NCBI GenBank assembly: GCA_900547415.1
Contig: URGS01000044.1
Span: 1-8,363, forward strand
Source: an uncultured Phascolarctobacterium sp.
GTDB taxonomy: Bacteria > Bacillota > Negativicutes > Acidaminococcales > Acidaminococcaceae
Length of the DNA: 8,363 nucleotides
Reading direction: 5' to 3'
Position 1 is the first letter of the stretch, and each line of letters begins with the position of its first letter. A program made the translations under genes and the position numbers. Positions 1-5,924 of the stretch are shown here, piece by piece. The notes beneath the pieces were generated by a model. That model worked only from the letters and a program-made list of their open reading frames with translations, ran no database searches and was not told the origin of the DNA.

Positions 1-180
1 AACAAAGAGCTGACCGCTATCGAAAAAGAGCTGAGCCGCGTAGAAGGCAAGCTTGGCAACGAAGGCTTCTTGGCAAAAGCTCCTGAGGCTGTAATTGTTA
101 AAGAAAAAGCTAAAGCAGAAGAACTGAATGGCAAAAAAGCAGCTATTCTGGAACGTCTGGAATACCTGAAGACCTTATAA
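1..180 (+). CDS. valS: Valine--tRNA ligase, C-terminal end (partial, 5' end outside window)
   Basis: Frame 1 is open from the first base and stops with TAA at 178-180, giving the last 59 residues of a longer protein. The peptide is charged and helical, with the pattern LTAIEKELSRVEGKLGNEGF, then AKAPEAVIVKEKAK, ending in ERLEYLKTL. This is the C-terminal antiparallel coiled-coil arm of class I valyl-tRNA synthetases, where the 'kLsNe.FvakAP..Vv..E..K' signature is typical; in this family the arm contacts the tRNA. The enzyme charges tRNA-Val in the cytoplasm; its catalytic and editing domains lie upstream of the window. folC follows 91 nt downstream in the same direction, an order common in Firmicutes. 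The identification rests on the tail only, but that tail is distinctive. Confidence 0.9.
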   Translation, partial: NKELTAIEKELSRVEGKLGNEGFLAKAPEAVIVKEKAKAEELNGKKAAILERLEYLKTL

Positions 181-196
181 TTTTAGAACTGTTTAT

Positions 197-239
197 GGAG
201 CAATTTGGTGCCTGCATTTGTGGGCGCTTAAATTGCTCC
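197..239 (+). terminator. Stem-loop between valS and folC (weak terminator or processing hairpin)
   Basis: A perfect 10-bp inverted repeat (GGAGCAATTT at 197-206, AAATTGCTCC at 230-239) encloses a second stem, GTGCC (208-212) with GGCGC (223-227, one G-U pair). The hairpin is stable, but only TGTACTTTTCC follows, not a clean T-run. It may terminate partially after valS, or be an mRNA processing or stability structure inside a valS-folC transcript. No convincing promoter was seen between it and folC, which favours read-through. Confidence 0.5.
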
Positions 240-271
240 TGTACTTTTCCATTATAAATGGAGGATGAATT

Positions 272-1579
272 ATGAATTATGTAGAAAGCCTTTCCTATTT
301 GGAAAACCTGGGCAAGTTTGGCATTCAGCTGGGTATGGAAAGAATAGAAGGTCTGCTGAGAGAGCTTGGTAATCCTGAGCAGAAAATTAAAACTATCCAC
401 GTAACCGGTACTAATGGCAAGGGCTCTGTAACCAGCATGATTACCAATATTTTGTTGGCTGCAAACCTTAAGGTTGGTAAATTTACCTCTCCCCATTTGG
501 TGAGATATAATGAAAGAATTTGCTTGAATGGCGAAGAAATTAGCGACGAAGCCTTTGCTACTACTATTACCGCTGTCAAGGCAGCTGCTGACAGCATCGT
601 GAAAAAAGGCGTCTGCGATCAGCCTACTCAATTTGAGATTTTGACTGCTGCAGCGTTCCTGTATTTCTGCCTGGAAAAGGTAGATTACGCTGTAATTGAA
701 GTTGGTATGGGTGGTTTATGGGACTCTACCAATGTTATTACTCCTGTTGTATCTGTAATCACCAATGTTTCTCTTGATCATACTGACCGCTGCGGTGACA
801 GCGTAGAACGTATTGCTATGCAAAAAGCTGGTATTATCAAGGAAAAGGTACCTCTGGTTACTGCTGCTGAGGGAGATAATGCTTTAGGGCCCATTGTTAC
901 TATGGCTATGTTCAAGGAAGCGCCTGTATATCTTTACGGCAAGGCGTTTTATGGCACAGAGGTAGAAAGCTCCATGGACGGTCAAAAGTTTACCCTTCAT
1001 GCAGGTGATTTTTATGCTTCCGATTATGAAATTAAGCTTCCTGGTGAGCACCAGATTAAAAACACCAGCGTAGCAATTGTTGCTGCTAAGCTGGTGTCTA
1101 AGCAAGATGATAGAATTAATGAGCTGGCACTGCATCTTGGTGTTGCCAATACCCTTTGGCCTGGTCGCTTGGAGCGTGTAAGCCAAAAACCGGATCTTAT
1201 TCTGGACGGTGCCCATAATCCTGATGGCGCTAAAGCACTGCGCAGTGCTCTTGATAAGTATTATCCTGGCCAAAAGCTTCACTTTGTCTTTGGTATGATG
1301 GGCGACAAGGATATGAGCGGTGTTATCAAAACCCTTATTCACAATGACGATGTAGTTTACACTGTTCGCGCTGATGGTGGCTCACGTGCTGCTGAGGCTG
1401 AGGCGCTGGCTGAATTGGTTGGTGCCAATGCAATTCCTATGAATAGCTTGGCAGAGGCATATCATAAAGCTGCTGACCAAGCTGGCAAAGATGGCATCAT
1501 TTGCGTTTGCGGCAGCTTGTATTTAGTTGGCGAGTTTAAGAAGGTTCTTCTGGAAGAAGAGCGTAATAAACTTAACTGA
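272..1579 (+). CDS. folC: Dihydrofolate synthase / folylpolyglutamate synthase (FolC, Mur ligase family)
   Basis: This 435-aa cytoplasmic enzyme adds L-glutamate to folates with ATP (folylpolyglutamate synthase) and in many bacteria also to dihydropteroate (dihydrofolate synthase). The motifs run in family order: the ATP-binding P-loop HVTGTNGKGS (residues 43-52), the folate-binding loop KFTSPHLVRYNERI (70-83), EVGMGGLWDSTN (143-154), the IAMQKAGIIK segment with the lysine expected to be carbamylated (K185), DGAHNPDG (312-319) opening the C-terminal domain, FGMMGDKD (340-347), and CGSLYLVGE near the end (413-421). Length is normal for the family. ATG at 272 follows a clear Shine-Dalgarno site GGAGG (260-264) at 7-nt spacing. 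The 'GGR(L/F)D' motif reads GGLWD here, so the usual arginine is replaced. Whether it is bifunctional cannot be told from sequence. It probably shares a transcript with valS and ends at the terminator at 1637-1673. Confidence 0.95.
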   Translation: MNYVESLSYLENLGKFGIQLGMERIEGLLRELGNPEQKIKTIHVTGTNGKGSVTSMITNILLAANLKVGKFTSPHLVRYNERICLNGEEISDEAFATTITAVKAAADSIVKKGVCDQPTQFEILTAAAFLYFCLEKVDYAVIEVGMGGLWDSTNVITPVVSVITNVSLDHTDRCGDSVERIAMQKAGIIKEKVPLVTAAEGDNALGPIVTMAMFKEAPVYLYGKAFYGTEVESSMDGQKFTLHAGDFYASDYEIKLPGEHQIKNTSVAIVAAKLVSKQDDRINELALHLGVANTLWPGRLERVSQKPDLILDGAHNPDGAKALRSALDKYYPGQKLHFVFGMMGDKDMSGVIKTLIHNDDVVYTVRADGGSRAAEAEALAELVGANAIPMNSLAEAYHKAADQAGKDGIICVCGSLYLVGEFKKVLLEEERNKLN

Positions 1580-1636
1580 CACAGTATAGCACCATGTACT
1601 ATATCGGAATAAGCACTAAATAATTTTGCGAATTTT

Positions 1637-1673
1637 AAAGAGAGTTATAGCTTTTGCTGTAACTCTCTTTTTT
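1637..1673 (+). terminator. Rho-independent terminator after folC
   Basis: The left arm (1637-1651, containing AGAGAGTTATAGC) pairs with the right arm (1656-1670, GCTGTAACTCTCT...) through about 15 bp with one T-G wobble, around a TTTT loop (1652-1655). The T-run 1668-1673 follows directly. It lies 57 nt past the folC stop and separates the housekeeping genes from the surface-protein locus. Confidence 0.9.
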
Positions 1674-1807
1674 GTGTTATTTACAATTGAGTTAGTATGA
1701 TTTACTGTAAAATTTACTCTATAGTACTTGGAATTCAGTAAAGAATATATTCTGAACAAAATATATTAATAAAAGTACAATATTTAAAATTGATATAAAT
1801 AAATTTC
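1674..1807. other. AT-rich spacer with short palindromes upstream of the first surface-gene promoter
   Basis: No gene is visible. The stretch is very AT-rich, with A- and T-tracts running up to the -35 box, compatible with an UP element. It contains two short perfect palindromes, TTTAC-T-GTAAA (1701-1711) and AGAATATATTCT (1742-1753), the second flanked by TTCAG and CTGAA. These could be regulator sites, but in DNA this AT-rich short palindromes also arise by chance. Confidence 0.3.
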
Positions 1808-1837
1808 TTGACGACATTTATTGCTAGGTGCTATACT
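1808..1837 (+). promoter_or_regulatory. Sigma70-type promoter of the first autotransporter-like gene
   Basis: The -35 TTGACG (1808-1813) and -10 TATACT (1832-1837) are separated by 18 bp, with TGC just before the -10 (extended -10). Transcription would start near 1844. The 12-base block GTGCTATACTTT recurs at the promoter of the second surface gene (6091-6100 region), suggesting the two are expressed through the same kind of promoter. There is no G-tract in this spacer. Confidence 0.75.
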
Positions 1838-1843
1838 TTGAGT

Positions 1844-2061
1844 AATACAATAAAGTTCACAAAAAAGACTCATATTAGACATAAAGGAACGGAAATAGTA
1901 TGTACTTTAAAGGTATCCAATAGTGAGTTTTCTTAAAACTAGTAAAATTTTGTTAATATATTTAATGGCGTTTAGTCATTAAACTATTATACGAATCTGC
2001 GGTATGGCAGGTTCTGATTTTATTCTCAATATTTTAAATGTAAAGGGAAGTGTAGGTTTTT
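1844..2061 (+). promoter_or_regulatory. Long 5' leader of the first autotransporter-like mRNA
   Basis: About 218 nt separate the predicted start site from the ATG at 2062. Within it lie a 7-codon ORF (1900-1923), a hairpin TTTAATG/CATTAAA with a 9-nt loop near 1960-1982, and a stronger hairpin GAATCTGC (1993-2000) / GCAGGTTC (2007-2014) with a 6-nt loop and one G-U pair. The second hairpin is followed by TGATTTTATTC, too broken for a good terminator. The likely ribosome site is AAGGGAAG (2043-2050), unusually far (11 nt) from the ATG. A regulatory leader is plausible; no known riboswitch was recognised. Confidence 0.4.
1900..1923 (+). other. Possible 7-codon leader ORF (MYFKGIQ)
   Basis: ATG at 1900 is preceded by AAAGGA (1883-1888), the same 11-nt spacing as the ribosome sites proposed for the two surface genes. 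It encodes MYFKGIQ and stops with TAG at 1921-1923, inside the predicted leader, about 56 nt past the transcription start and 138 nt before the main gene. It shows no run of a single amino acid of the kind used in classical attenuation. It may be chance. Confidence 0.15.
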
Positions 2062-4290
2062 ATGAACAAGAAAATGTTAAAAAGAAGCTTATTTTTAGGC
2101 GCATTAATGACCGCTGTAATTACAGGCAATGTTTTTGCTGCTGAATATGTTTGCGGTGAGGGCAAAACTGGTTTTTCTGTAGATGAGTCCAATATTGTAA
2201 ATGAAGGCGAAACGTACCGTGTAATAGGTGGTTTTCAAGACTACCAAGGTCAAACTTTTGATGGTTATGTAACCGTTAATGGCGGCAACTGGGATATGGT
2301 TATGGGTGGCTGCTATGTTGGTGGTGATGACAAGGATTACACTATGAATATTGGCTCCACTAGCGTTGTTATTAATGACGGTACATTTAAGCATGTTGTA
2401 GGTGGTACTGGTGCTAACAATGCAAACAATGTAGTTTCTTCTGCAAAAAGAACTGCACATCTTGTAATTAAAGGTGGACAATTTGGCAATGATGATTTGT
2501 GGAAAACTCATAATACTTTAGAAAACCTTGTTGTTGGCGGCGATCATGTAAAAAATTTCCCTCATCCCGATAATAAGCCTTCCATGGACAACAAATCTGA
2601 TTTGCATCTTGATTATGCAAAAACTGAAATTTCTGCTGGTACATTTAATTCCTTGATAATTGGCGGTAGCCTTGCTAATCAGTACTATTCTAATGTTGGC
2701 TCAGCTGTTGTTAAAACTACTGTAGATGTCGCTGAAACCAATATTACCGGTGGTACATTTAATAAGCCTATTGTAGCAGGTGGTGTTGCAATTGGTGCTA
2801 ATTCCGAATCTAATGTTAATAAAGCTATTTTGAATATTTCTAACGCTAAAGTAAATGCTGATATTTTTACTGCTGGTATGGTAAGCTATGCTGATACAAG
2901 TGGCTTTGAAGGTGCAACTGTAGGAGAATCTGTTGTAACTATTCAAAATGCAGAGGTTAAGAATATTTATAATACCAGAGGTTTTGCTAAATGGACTGAC
3001 AAAGAGGGCTGGCAATTCTCTGCTGAAAAGGAACAATTCCCTAATGGCTCTAGTGCTGACGATTTTGCAGAAAGCTCTGTTACTAATTTGAAGTTGGTAA
3101 ATACTATTGCCGAGAAGGTTGATATAACTGAAGGTTCCGTTGAGCTTAGAGTAGAGGGCGAAAATGGTAAAACTTCCGTTGGCTCTTTGGATGTTGGTGA
3201 CGGTAGCAAAACTACTATTACCGCTTCTGCTGATGGAGATGCAAACGATGCTGTAGCTGGTGATTATAGCAAACTGAATATTAAGATCGGTAATGATAAT
3301 GTTATTTCTGCAGGTACAGATGGTAAATACGTTCTTGATGGTGTAACCGAAATTAAGATTGAAGAAGGCGAAATTGCTGGCGCTGTACAAATTGGTGCAG
3401 ATGGCTTTGCTCATGAATCTGTCAATGTGGGTAATACTGGTATTGCTGAAATGTCTTCTCTGGCTCTTATGACCTGGCGTCAGGAAAACAACGATATGAA
3501 TAAACGTCTTGGTGAGCTGCGTAACAGCAATGGTGAGCACGGTATTTGGACTAGAATGACTCGTGGCGAGAGCAAGTACAACAGCATTAAGAACCAATAT
3601 AATGCATATCAAATTGGCTATGATGAGAAGGTTGGTTCTGACAAAGCATGGACCGTTGGTGCTGCATTGACCTATACTGAAGGCAAGAGCACTTTTGTTA
3701 AGGGCAGCGGTGAAAACACTCATAAAGGTTTTGCTATTTATGGCAGCAAGCTGAACGAAGATGGCAGCTTCATCGATTTGATTGCTAAGTATTCTCGTCT
3801 GGAAAATGAATTTGAAATTGGCAAGGCACAAGGTGACTATGATACCAATGGCTACAGCATCAGTGCTGAATATGGCAAACGTCTGGCACAGGGCAATGGT
3901 TTCTGGATTGAACCTCAGGTAGAGCTGACCTATGGTTTAGTTGAAGATGCTAACTACATGGTTGGTGGCAGAAATGTAGCTCAAGACGATATTAAGAGCC
4001 TTGTTGGTCGTGTAGGCTTTAGCCTGGGCAAGGATATTAAACAAGGTAATGTATATGTACGTGCATCTTATCTCTACGACTTTGACGGTGAAACCAAAGT
4101 TGTTATGAGCAAGGAAGGCAGATATGAAACCTTTGAGCAAGATCTTGGCGGTGGCTGGTTCGAGGTAGGCGTAGGCACTAACTACAATCTGAGCGATGCA
4201 ACCTATCTGTACTTCGACGTAGAAAAAACCTACGGCGGTGATGTTGCTACTCCGTGGCAGTGGAACGCAGGCGTTAGATATAGCTTCTAA
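2062..4290 (+). CDS. Autotransporter-like surface protein (signal peptide, beta-helical passenger, C-terminal beta-barrel)
   Basis: This 742-aa protein looks like a type Va autotransporter. Residues 1-26 form a Sec signal peptide with a basic start (MNKKMLKRS), a hydrophobic core and a VFA|A cleavage site. The passenger (about 27-465) is rich in Gly, Asn, Val and Thr. It carries repeats of the form 'GGTF-xxx-hhhGG': residues 72-83, 104-115, 136-160 (with an insertion), 190-202 and 228-241, as expected of beta-helix rungs; no catalytic motif was seen. A helical linker MTWRQENNDMNKRLGELR (470-487) leads into a roughly 250-residue barrel of alternating strands ending in VRYSF, with the terminal aromatic used for BAM-dependent outer-membrane insertion. 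The linker and barrel match the autotransporter beta-domain pattern. The gene has its own promoter and long leader. A paralogue begins at 6278. The passenger's function (adhesin or other surface role) is unknown. Confidence 0.85.
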   Translation: MNKKMLKRSLFLGALMTAVITGNVFAAEYVCGEGKTGFSVDESNIVNEGETYRVIGGFQDYQGQTFDGYVTVNGGNWDMVMGGCYVGGDDKDYTMNIGSTSVVINDGTFKHVVGGTGANNANNVVSSAKRTAHLVIKGGQFGNDDLWKTHNTLENLVVGGDHVKNFPHPDNKPSMDNKSDLHLDYAKTEISAGTFNSLIIGGSLANQYYSNVGSAVVKTTVDVAETNITGGTFNKPIVAGGVAIGANSESNVNKAILNISNAKVNADIFTAGMVSYADTSGFEGATVGESVVTIQNAEVKNIYNTRGFAKWTDKEGWQFSAEKEQFPNGSSADDFAESSVTNLKLVNTIAEKVDITEGSVELRVEGENGKTSVGSLDVGDGSKTTITASADGDANDAVAGDYSKLNIKIGNDNVISAGTDGKYVLDGVTEIKIEEGEIAGAVQIGADGFAHESVNVGNTGIAEMSSLALMTWRQENNDMNKRLGELRNSNGEHGIWTRMTRGESKYNSIKNQYNAYQIGYDEKVGSDKAWTVGAALTYTEGKSTFVKGSGENTHKGFAIYGSKLNEDGSFIDLIAKYSRLENEFEIGKAQGDYDTNGYSISAEYGKRLAQGNGFWIEPQVELTYGLVEDANYMVGGRNVAQDDIKSLVGRVGFSLGKDIKQGNVYVRASYLYDFDGETKVVMSKEGRYETFEQDLGGGWFEVGVGTNYNLSDATYLYFDVEKTYGGDVATPWQWNAGVRYSF

Positions 4291-4315
4291 TTTATAATGA
4301 GCTGACGGAGAGGTG

Positions 4316-4337
4316 AATTCTAGTTTTTTAGAATTTT
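4316..4337 (+). terminator. Weak AU-rich hairpin after the first surface gene
   Basis: AATTCTA (4316-4322) pairs perfectly with TAGAATT (4329-4335) around a T-rich loop, 25 nt after the stop codon. Only a short TT follows the stem, so termination would be inefficient. The same position in the second repeat copy also holds a hairpin (GAAGC/GCTTC, 5684-5699), so this may instead be the 5' part of the structured repeat. Confidence 0.3.
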
Positions 4338-4425
4338 GGCACATTTTCCTGCGTCTGAGAACATAGGCTACTGATGAAGAAGCATTCTGTTGAACAGAGA
4401 GGTAACGCACCATCTGCTTCTGCGT
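4338..4425 (+). repeat. Structured dispersed repeat, copy 1
   Basis: Beginning at GGCAC and ending at CTGCG, this 88-nt stretch aligns with 5706-5790 with about 8 substitutions and two small indels. The longest identical block is TACTGATGAAGAAGC. Both copies can form the same hairpins: GTCTG with TAGGC around the loop AGAACA, and TCTGT (4386-4390) with ACAGA (4394-4398) inside an outer GCAT/ACGC stem that here has one mismatch. It sits just 3' of the first surface gene and 5' of the nuclease gene. I do not recognise the RNA or element family. Confidence 0.7.
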
Positions 4426-4436
4426 TAGCTAGAGAA

Positions 4437-4465
4437 TTGCAATTTTTACCCAAATAATGTACAAT
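4437..4465 (+). promoter_or_regulatory. Candidate sigma70-type promoter upstream of the nuclease gene
   Basis: TTGCAA (4437-4442) and TACAAT (4460-4465) are separated by exactly 17 bp in an AT-rich setting. The -10 box matches consensus at 5 of 6 positions, the -35 at 4 of 6. Transcription would start near 4472 and meet a strong terminator at 4503-4540, before the nuclease gene. Confidence 0.5.
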
Positions 4466-4471
4466 ATAAGC

Positions 4472-4540
4472 AACTTCATATGGAAGCCATAATTGAATTT
4501 ATGAGCAGTAGTACAGAGATGTATTACTGCTCTTTTTTTT
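4472..4540 (+). ncRNA. Candidate ~68-nt small RNA or attenuated leader
   Basis: The interval from the predicted start of the 4437-4465 promoter to the end of a strong intrinsic terminator would give an RNA of about 68 nt, with a short CTTC/GAAG hairpin (4474-4486) followed by the terminator stem. It holds no ORF with a ribosome site. It is either a free-standing small RNA, an attenuator for the nuclease gene, or simply a terminator serving the upstream surface gene. Confidence 0.3.
4503..4540 (+). terminator. Strong Rho-independent terminator upstream of the nuclease gene
   Basis: GAGCAGTAGTA (4503-4513) pairs with TATTACTGCTC (4522-4532), 11 bp with one G-T wobble, around an 8-nt loop, followed by eight T (4533-4540). 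It lies 213 nt past the first surface gene and 75 nt before the nuclease start, so it can isolate the two or attenuate transcription entering the nuclease gene. Confidence 0.85.
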
Positions 4541-4614
4541 ATAGGGGGCGATTATCCTAATTTAAGTACTGGAAGTATAGGACGAAGTGGCAAAACCGCT
4601 AAATTTGTACAAGG

Positions 4615-5460
4615 ATGGTGAAAATTTTGACTAAAAAGGTTCCCAGGAGCTTTACTCGTGAAGAAACAATAGCTCAAATTAAAAAGCTGCGTCTTATTGA
4701 TGATATGCTCATGACCAAGGCTTTTGACGGCTGCAATGAATGTAGTCAGGTACTCTTGCAAGTAATTTTAAATAATGCTACACTTAAAGTGGAAACGACC
4801 AAAACTCAGTATTTTTTGGACAGTATAGAAGGCCACTCCGTGCGACTGGACATATATGCTGTTGATGCTGAAGGCAAGCATTACGATGTTGAAATACAGC
4901 GCGTAAATAAGGACGCTTCGGCCAAACGAGCCCGCTATCACAGCGCTATGCTGGACAGCTATGCTCTGCCCAAGGGTAAGAAATACAATGATTTGGTGGA
5001 TACCTATGTTATCTTCATAACTGAAAAAGATGTATGGGGCGAAGGTTTGCCAAGCTACAGCGTTGAGCGTTGTTTTATGCATAGCGGCAATCAAATTCAT
5101 GACGGTGCCCATATACTTTATATTAACGGAGAAATCCAGGATGATACGGCATTAGGACGTTTAATGAGTGATATGTTCTGTGAATCGCCAAAGGATATGC
5201 ACTATAAGGAGCTGGCTGAAAGAGTAAGTTATCTTAAGGACGAGAAGGGAGGAATTTATACTATGTGTGAATTCAGTGAGGCATTGATAAACCAAGGCAG
5301 AGAACAAGGTATTGAACAAGGTATTGAACAAGGTGTAACTAGGGTTGCTCAGAATATGCTGCGTAAAAATACTCCTATAGAGCTGGTAGTAGAGCTGACC
5401 GGCTTGACTGTGAGCCAGGTTGAAAAGCTGGCTGAGGAAATGGCAATTCAAGTGAAGTAA
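4615..5460 (+). CDS. Rpn-family PD-(D/E)XK nuclease / putative transposase
   Basis: This 281-aa protein has the layout of the Rpn (recombination-promoting nuclease) / PDDEXK_2 family, also annotated as 'transposase'. An N-terminal helix (KLRLIDDMLMTKAF, 24-37) precedes the nuclease core: RLDI with D79, then YDVEIQ with E93 and Q95 (the D...ExQ form of the PD-(D/E)XK site), the helix RARYHSAMLD (105-114), and the strand YVIFIT (131-136). A helical region ELAERVSYLK (199-208) and a low-complexity EQGIEQGIEQG hinge (230-240) follow, then a C-terminal helix-turn-helix-like segment, PIELVVELTGLTVSQVEKL. E. coli Rpn proteins cut DNA and promote RecA-independent recombination; that activity is inferred here. 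ATG 4615 directly abuts AAGG, so TTG 4627 is an alternative start: AAGGATGGTGA, a Shine-Dalgarno site with one extra T, sits 5 nt before it, giving 277 aa. The gene is single, with a terminator on each side. Confidence 0.88.
   Translation: MVKILTKKVPRSFTREETIAQIKKLRLIDDMLMTKAFDGCNECSQVLLQVILNNATLKVETTKTQYFLDSIEGHSVRLDIYAVDAEGKHYDVEIQRVNKDASAKRARYHSAMLDSYALPKGKKYNDLVDTYVIFITEKDVWGEGLPSYSVERCFMHSGNQIHDGAHILYINGEIQDDTALGRLMSDMFCESPKDMHYKELAERVSYLKDEKGGIYTMCEFSEALINQGREQGIEQGIEQGVTRVAQNMLRKNTPIELVVELTGLTVSQVEKLAEEMAIQVK
5302..5337 (+). repeat. In-frame 12-nt tandem repeat in the nuclease gene (3 units)
   Basis: GAACAAGGTATT occurs at 5302-5313 and 5314-5325, with a third unit at 5326-5337 altered in its last bases (GTA). 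It encodes EQGI-EQGI-EQGV in the linker between the nuclease core and the C-terminal helical segment. Unit gain or loss would keep the frame and change only linker length. Similar (E/K)GxEQG runs are common at this place in the family. Confidence 0.8.
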
Positions 5461-5522
5461 AATCTTTGCTCTGCTAAAAAAACTAATAATTAAATATTTT
5501 AGAAATTGATAATTAAGGCAAG

Positions 5523-5565
5523 GTCCTGACTAACTGTGTGCTTGCAGCTGGTCAGGACGTTTTTT
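5523..5565 (+). terminator. Rho-independent terminator of the nuclease gene
   Basis: GTCCTGAC (5523-5530) pairs perfectly with GTCAGGAC (5551-5558). The stem continues with partial pairing (CTG 5534-5536 with CAG 5545-5547), and six T (5560-5565) follow after one G. It lies 63 nt beyond the nuclease stop codon. The following 110 bases (5566-5675) show no gene; they hold only short AACGTT-type inverted repeats. Confidence 0.88.
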
Positions 5566-5705
5566 ACGTTTAATGTTCTTGAAAGAAACGTACCGTTTAA
5601 CGAATAAGGAACGTTAAATAATTTACTTGTACTGCTCTCTTGGTCTACGGCCAATTTGCATTGATTCATTACTAAGGGGAACGGAAGCAGCTAAGCTTCG
5701 CAGAA

Positions 5706-5790
5706 GGCACGTTCTCCAGCGTCTGAGAACACAGGCGTACTGATGAAGAAGCGTTCTGTTGGACAGAGAGGCAACGCACCATCTGCTGCG
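5706..5790 (+). repeat. Structured dispersed repeat, copy 2
   Basis: Direct-orientation copy of 4338-4425 with roughly 88% identity, judged by eye. Here the TCTGT/ACAGA hairpin (5755-5767) is closed by a perfect GCGT/ACGC stem, and the AGAACA-loop hairpin has a full 6-bp stem (CGTCTG/CAGGCG, one wobble). Several differences from copy 1 fall in loops or exchange G-C for G-U pairs, as expected if structure is kept. Similarity ends after CTGCG. The nuclease gene lies between the two copies. Confidence 0.7.
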
Positions 5791-5863
5791 CTCACAGGAC
5801 ACCCCCAGTCAACTCACTGCTTTCGCTGACCGAGGGGTATGTTTAAAATCATCCCAACCTTTC

Positions 5864-5896
5864 AAGGGCGTCACGGCTGTGGCGCTCTTGTTTTTT
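5864..5896 (+). terminator. Rho-independent terminator
   Basis: AAGGGCGTCAC (5864-5874) pairs with GTGGCGCTCTT (5879-5889), 11 bp including two G-U pairs, around the loop GGCT, followed by G and six T (5891-5896). No protein gene ends just before it, so it probably closes a non-coding transcript or marks the remnant of a lost gene. Confidence 0.75.
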
Positions 5897-5924
5897 ATGC
5901 AATTTATCTCGGAAGGAAGTATAA

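Larger units (their letters stand above)
5676..5896 (+). ncRNA. Candidate structured non-coding RNA containing repeat copy 2
   Basis: Successive helices can be drawn from 5676 to a terminator: GGGGAACG (5676-5683) with CGTTCTCC (5710-5717), enclosing GAAGC/GCTTC (5684-5699); CGTCTG (5720-5725) with CAGGCG (5732-5737); GCGT/ACGC with TCTGT/ACAGA inside (5751-5777); an imperfect CCCC...GGGG hairpin (about 5802-5836); and the terminator at 5864-5896. Density of pairing and the T-run ending suggest a transcript of about 220 nt. No good promoter was found just upstream and no known RNA family was recognised, so this remains a structural inference. Confidence 0.3.

Noticed and set aside
1742..1753. 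AGAATATATTCT as a Fur or PerR box
   Set aside because: It does not fit the consensus spacing of those sites, and the surrounding DNA is so AT-rich that a 12-bp palindrome may be chance.
2701..3831. 376-codon minus-strand open frame opposite the first surface gene
   Set aside because: It lies entirely within the well-supported + strand gene. It is a by-product of the GGT/GTT/AAT-rich passenger codons and its protein has no recognisable features.
4480..4560. 26-codon ORF (start MEAIIEFMSS) on the + strand upstream of the nuclease
   Set aside because: It has no ribosome site and reads straight through the terminator stem and its T-run.
5679..5700. GGAAGCAGC as part of a bacterial signal recognition particle RNA
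   Set aside because: The surrounding GGAA-capped helix of SRP RNA cannot be formed, and copy 1 of the same element lacks the motif.
5741..5777. CTGATGA motif in the repeat as a hammerhead ribozyme core
   Set aside because: The GAAA strand and the three-stem arrangement expected around a hammerhead core are absent in both copies.
4338..5790. Complete transposon with the nuclease as transposase and the repeats as its ends
   Set aside because: The repeats are direct, not inverted, are about 12% diverged, and no target-site duplication was found. Rpn proteins are not classical transposases. A repeat-flanked gene is all that can be claimed.
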